A DNA stretch of 64,000 bases from Antitrichia curtipendula (lineage: Eukaryota > Streptophyta > Bryopsida > Hypnales > Leucodontaceae), in the NCBI GenBank assembly GCA_951230915.1, contig OX579642.1:10850001-10914000 (forward strand), in the 5' to 3' direction. Positions 60,267-64,000 of this stretch are shown piece by piece. Under the pieces are notes generated by a model. That model searched no databases, was not told where the DNA came from, and saw nothing but the letters and a program-made list of their open reading frames with translations. The stretch's first letter is position 1. Every line of letters starts with the position of its first letter. The position numbers and the translations under genes are program-made.

Positions 60267-62157
60267 AGAGATTCAACAAACTTTAAAAAACAAACAATGC
60301 ACAGGTTGGACCCCGCGGGACACATATAAAAAATAGGGCAAGAGGTAATGATACATGTTCATAACGAATATCACAGAAGCACTCTAGGTTTCATCGTGAA
60401 TGCCAGCCGAAATAATTGGATGATATTTCTCTAAGATGAAAACTTGACAGATTTTGTGACAAGATTCGTGATAGGGGTCGTGACACTCTCGGTACCAAGA
60501 GGCCTTTGGAGGGATTCCTAGTTGCGGACATTCTCCCTCTAAAATCCATGCCAAACTCAACCAAGTCTTTCACAAACAAACTAAATATACAAAACATTCA
60601 TTTGTATATGAACTTGATTGGAAAATTCTACCCCCCTCCCCTCATGGCCACATGCCGAATGGGGCCTCAGAAGATTTTCCGGATTGATGCCAACAAGTGT
60701 AAGTTTTTTGCCCCTAAGAAAACCAGAGGACACTTTCTATCACCTTTGTCACTTTTGGGTTAATGGGACTCGCACAAGATTGAAATTTAACAAGTTAAAA
60801 ATTTATATTCAAAACAAGAAGTTCTGAATATATATTTTAAAAAGTTCCACAAGTATTGAAAACGCTGCTAGACACAATATTATATGCCATATTTCTTTAT
60901 ACTAAGCTTATGTCCATTGAGTACCTATGGATGATTGCAAAAAACACTTGTACTATTTGTTGCACCTTGCAAAGTATTCATGATTTTTTTTAGATTAGTT
61001 TAAAATTAGAAAATAAATTAATTTTGAAAATATGTCCAATGTATATACTTGTGAGAAGAAAGTACCTCAAAGAAGGAAAAATATAGAAAAATTCTCCATG
61101 TAGAACTAGAAAAGTGTCAAATCTCAATAAAATAGATATCTTGATATTTTGATTAGTTAAAAATAGAAGAAAAAAAAACTAAACTATTTGTATAAACTAT
61201 ATGTATAAAAAATTGACTATTTGTATAAACTAATATCTCCTAATAAGATAGGAGGTCTATAAAGAATATGGAACACTTTATAAGCTAATTGCATTATTGA
61301 ACAAGCTAAATCCCTTAACATTTTTCTATAATTTTCTCTTGCAAGATAAATAAAACTAGCATCTAAAACAAGTTTCATGCTTTCTAGACCATTAAGGAAG
61401 CTAAAATGTGTAGAACTCTAAAAATATAATGTTCACCATCAGTACATTCAAAACTCCAATATGTGCATTTGTATTAAAGGATATGATGCTTATTGGCCCT
61501 ATTCCTTACTATACGTGATGCTTATTTACTAGTTACAAATTCATACAAAATAACTGAATTAGCATAGGAAAAAATTAAATTATACTGTACCAATTTCTAA
61601 AAAAATGAAATTTTGTAGTAACATTAATTTGTAAGTGACACAAATTTTACACCTTCACTAATAGCACAAATTGGTGAGAAGTGTATACTAATAACTTTCA
61701 CCATCACAATGAAGGCATTTACATTCATGAATACATATATTATGAATGAATTTATTTTTATTTGATGGTATGTACATTCAAAATTTTGCAACAATACACC
61801 ATTTTGAAAGAAATTGTACAAATTCCAACAATTTCATTCATTCAATAATGGAGATTTTTTTCAAAATCAAAATCTACTTTGAAAATACTTCCATGAATTC
61901 TTGATGTGATATCTTTTGAGATTGTGTATATTCAAAACTCATCTCCAAAAACTTTCAATTTTGCATTGAATACCCTTTCCCCCAAAAGCTGAAGAGAAAA
62001 TCCACAAACACATTTCTTTCAAAAATATTAGATGCTCCAAATATTTGGTGTTTGAGGATTGTTCACCCAATAAATAAAGTACCACTACAAGTAAATTGGA
62101 AAGATTTTATTCCACTTCAAAGTTTTGTCCACACCCAAATCCAGTACCTCTAGCGTG
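60267..62157. other. AT-rich stretch, no gene recognised
   Basis: Short frames near 60500-60830 have no recognisable domains. A lone TTAA-family end (TAGGGGTTAA) occurs at about 62157-62166 without a visible partner. Confidence 0.45.
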
Positions 62158-62503
62158 TAGGGGTTAATGTTCACACTGAATTGCAGGTGTCAAGGTTAAT
62201 GTTCACACAAATCTTTAGGACGAAGTTACTGGTTAAGCTGTGCTTTCCTCACCCAATCCACATATCAATTGCACGATTTTTTTTATTCCCCACCGACTGT
62301 TGTCAAAGTAACAGCCTGTTTTATTTGCCTGAATACATCCTCCATATGCTAGAGAGTGAGTTTACCCCAGGTGGAATCGAAAAAATGATGAAAGCTCATA
62401 CGAATCATAGACAACAGACAAGTTTAATCTGTGAATAGTAAATATTAGGATGAATGAATTCGACATTTACACGAGTCAATAAGAAAGGAAATAGTACATT
62501 GGG

Positions 62504-62632
62504 TCATTGAAGAGTGAGCTTCATATGTCTCATCCATTCTGTGAAGCTCAGGTCGTCAGTGGGCACAAAACTGCTCTTCAGACGTGCTCTTTGCTCTGCA
62601 GTGAGGACCCGTAACTGAGGAAACCTAGCCTC
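62504..62632 (-). CDS. Candidate terminal exon of an unidentified host gene
   Basis: On the minus strand a pyrimidine-rich acceptor (GTTGTTGTGGTCTCAG) precedes a 42-codon open stretch ending at a TGA (62504-62506). It reads EARFPQLRVLTAEQRARLKS, then SFVPTDDLSFTEWMRHMKLT and LQ. Composition and codon use look coding. The family was not recognised and upstream exons were not found in the next 1.4 kb, so they may be beyond the window or the piece may be a relic. Confidence 0.4.
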   Translation of the reverse strand, partial: EARFPQLRVLTAEQRARLKSSFVPTDDLSFTEWMRHMKLTLQ

Positions 62633-62639
62633 CTGAGAC

Positions 62640-63425
62640 CACAACAACAGGTAAGCATGATGTTAATCTCCTGGTAGCCCAAAATAACATTTGTCACTAT
62701 TGGAAAAAGTTAATGTCCAGTGCCCCATAGAGGCCCAATCTGTTCGTCAGTCATGAAACGAAATGATGATTATATTTTAAGATTCCATTTCATTACTGTT
62801 GATCTGAATTTATTTGACATTCATGATTCGTTAAAAACTATTAGAACATGCAGCCAAATCATATACGGGCTAGTCCTCTCAATACGGAAAAGAGTGAGAC
62901 CAGTAATTAGGCTTAGAGTTTGGTTTTCAAGACCATTTATTCATCTTTTAGCCAAAATATTTACCAGATTATTGTTTCCTCAAAAGTAATTATACAATAC
63001 GAACAGGATGACATAACATTCAGTAGCAGAGGGAAGGGCTGCCTTCCCCCTGACAGAATGGTGTGGAATATTCCACACCATCAGTAGCTATGGGGGCACG
63101 CGTCGAAATTTGTCTGACAAACTCTGTTCAGAAGCAAGCAAGAAAGAGGGGGTTGGTGAACAAACTAGAGAACACTCAAGGCTAACCCAAGCTGGGTTAC
63201 TAAAAAATAATGCACTCAACCGGGTTAGTAAAAAAATTGCACTTAACTAGGTTAGCAACAGAATAAATGTTTTGAATAAAATTTTCAAGATAAAAGCATT
63301 CAACTTTGAACTCTAAGTTGCAATTTCCTCACAACATTTTGAAAACCACTCATGATTCACGACTTTACAATGATAAGACAACTCTTTATATACATATGGG
63401 GTGTTAGGAGGTAAAACAAAGAATG
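62640..63425. other. Flank of candidate exon; no further exon seen
   Basis: It contains a perfect 22-bp palindrome at 63059-63080, flanked by CAGTAGCAG and CAGTAGCTA. No other feature was supported. Confidence 0.4.
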
Positions 63426-63912
63426 TGGGACATATAAATTAAAATTAGTAGGAGCTCAATCACTCATAGTTAAGTCAAATTAAAACAAGAATTGTATTTA
63501 AAATAGAATTTCAGACCTCATTTAGTCATAGTAGAATAACTTTTTTCAGAAAAATTTGAACTAAAAAAAGGTAAAACATCAAGTTAAATTGCATATCCAA
63601 AAATCCGTTTGATATTTCAAGCCTCCAATTAAAAGTTATAGATAAATTTCAAAGAGGAGTTGGAAGGGACGTTTTCTTTTACATTTTCAAACATCCTCTT
63701 TGAATTTTGTCCATAACTTTTGATTGGAGGCTTGAAATATCAAACGGATTTTTGGAGATAAAATTTAAATTAATTTAACAACTTTTACTTGTCCAAAATA
63801 TTCTGAAAAAAGTTATTCTACTATGACTAAATGAGGTCTAAAATTCTACATCAAACATGATTTTTACATTTTGACAATGAGTGGTCAAGCTCTCATTTTC
63901 AAATTATCCCAT
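63426..63912. mobile_element. Large foldback element (~490 bp)
   Basis: Inverted arms of more than 200 bp pair: GACCTCATTTAGTCATAGTA near 63514 with TACTATGACTAAATGAGGTC near 63819, and AAAATCCGTTTGATATTTCA with TGAAATATCAAACGGATTTT. The loop is short, near 63660-63695. The outer ends are TGGGACATATAAATT and, in reverse complement, TATGGGATAATTTG. No target duplication was fixed. Confidence 0.8.
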
Positions 63913-64000
63913 ATCCTTTGAGGAATCATGATTGACAATTGATTTCAATATAAAAATGACAGCTCCAACCTTCCGTACTACAAATGTCCTTATTGGTCCA

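Overview
This window looks like nuclear DNA from a land plant with a large, repeat-rich genome. The sequence is very AT-rich, has almost no long reading frames, and is packed with nested DNA transposons, MITE-like foldbacks and decayed LINEs. One conserved two-exon nuclear gene sits in a short GC-richer island. The LINE has a plant-type C-terminal zinc-binding domain. A moss, lycophyte or fern seems more likely than a flowering plant, but that is inference and the species cannot be named from this sequence.

The dominant architecture is a giant imperfect inverted duplication. The left arm runs from about 41 to 17,474 and the right arm from about 40,717 to 53,901 in reverse complement. They enclose a 23-kb loop (17,475-40,716). 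Both arms carry the same decayed LINE and the same flanking sequence. Each arm then gained its own transposon insertions, so one arm often shows the filled site and the other the empty site. This fixes target-site duplications directly: TTAA for a family of 0.6-1.5 kb elements with CCCCTAAA-like ends (a piggyBac signature), and 3 bp for CACTA-type elements. Within the arms, a tract of about 1.5 kb (1,069-2,597 versus 51,488-53,016) shows no difference by eye, although the surrounding arm sequence is clearly diverged.

The loop holds a tandem array rich in TATGACT, a dead pogo/Tigger-like DDE transposase (19,379-20,926), several MITEs and three TTAA elements. It also holds the only confident gene, a dCTP pyrophosphatase/MazG-type nucleotide hydrolase on the minus strand (coding exons 37,707-37,904 and 36,542-36,856). 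Two independent tandem arrays of about 175-bp units lie in its intron and just past its 3' end.

Outside the right arm (53,902-64,000) there are a MITE, an interspersed repeat with internal 180-bp units, a 162-codon unidentified reading frame, another TTAA element, a candidate last exon of an unidentified gene (62,504-62,632) and a large foldback (63,426-63,912). No rRNA, tRNA or CRISPR array was recognised. The genes do not form a pathway; the window is mainly a record of transposon activity around one housekeeping gene.
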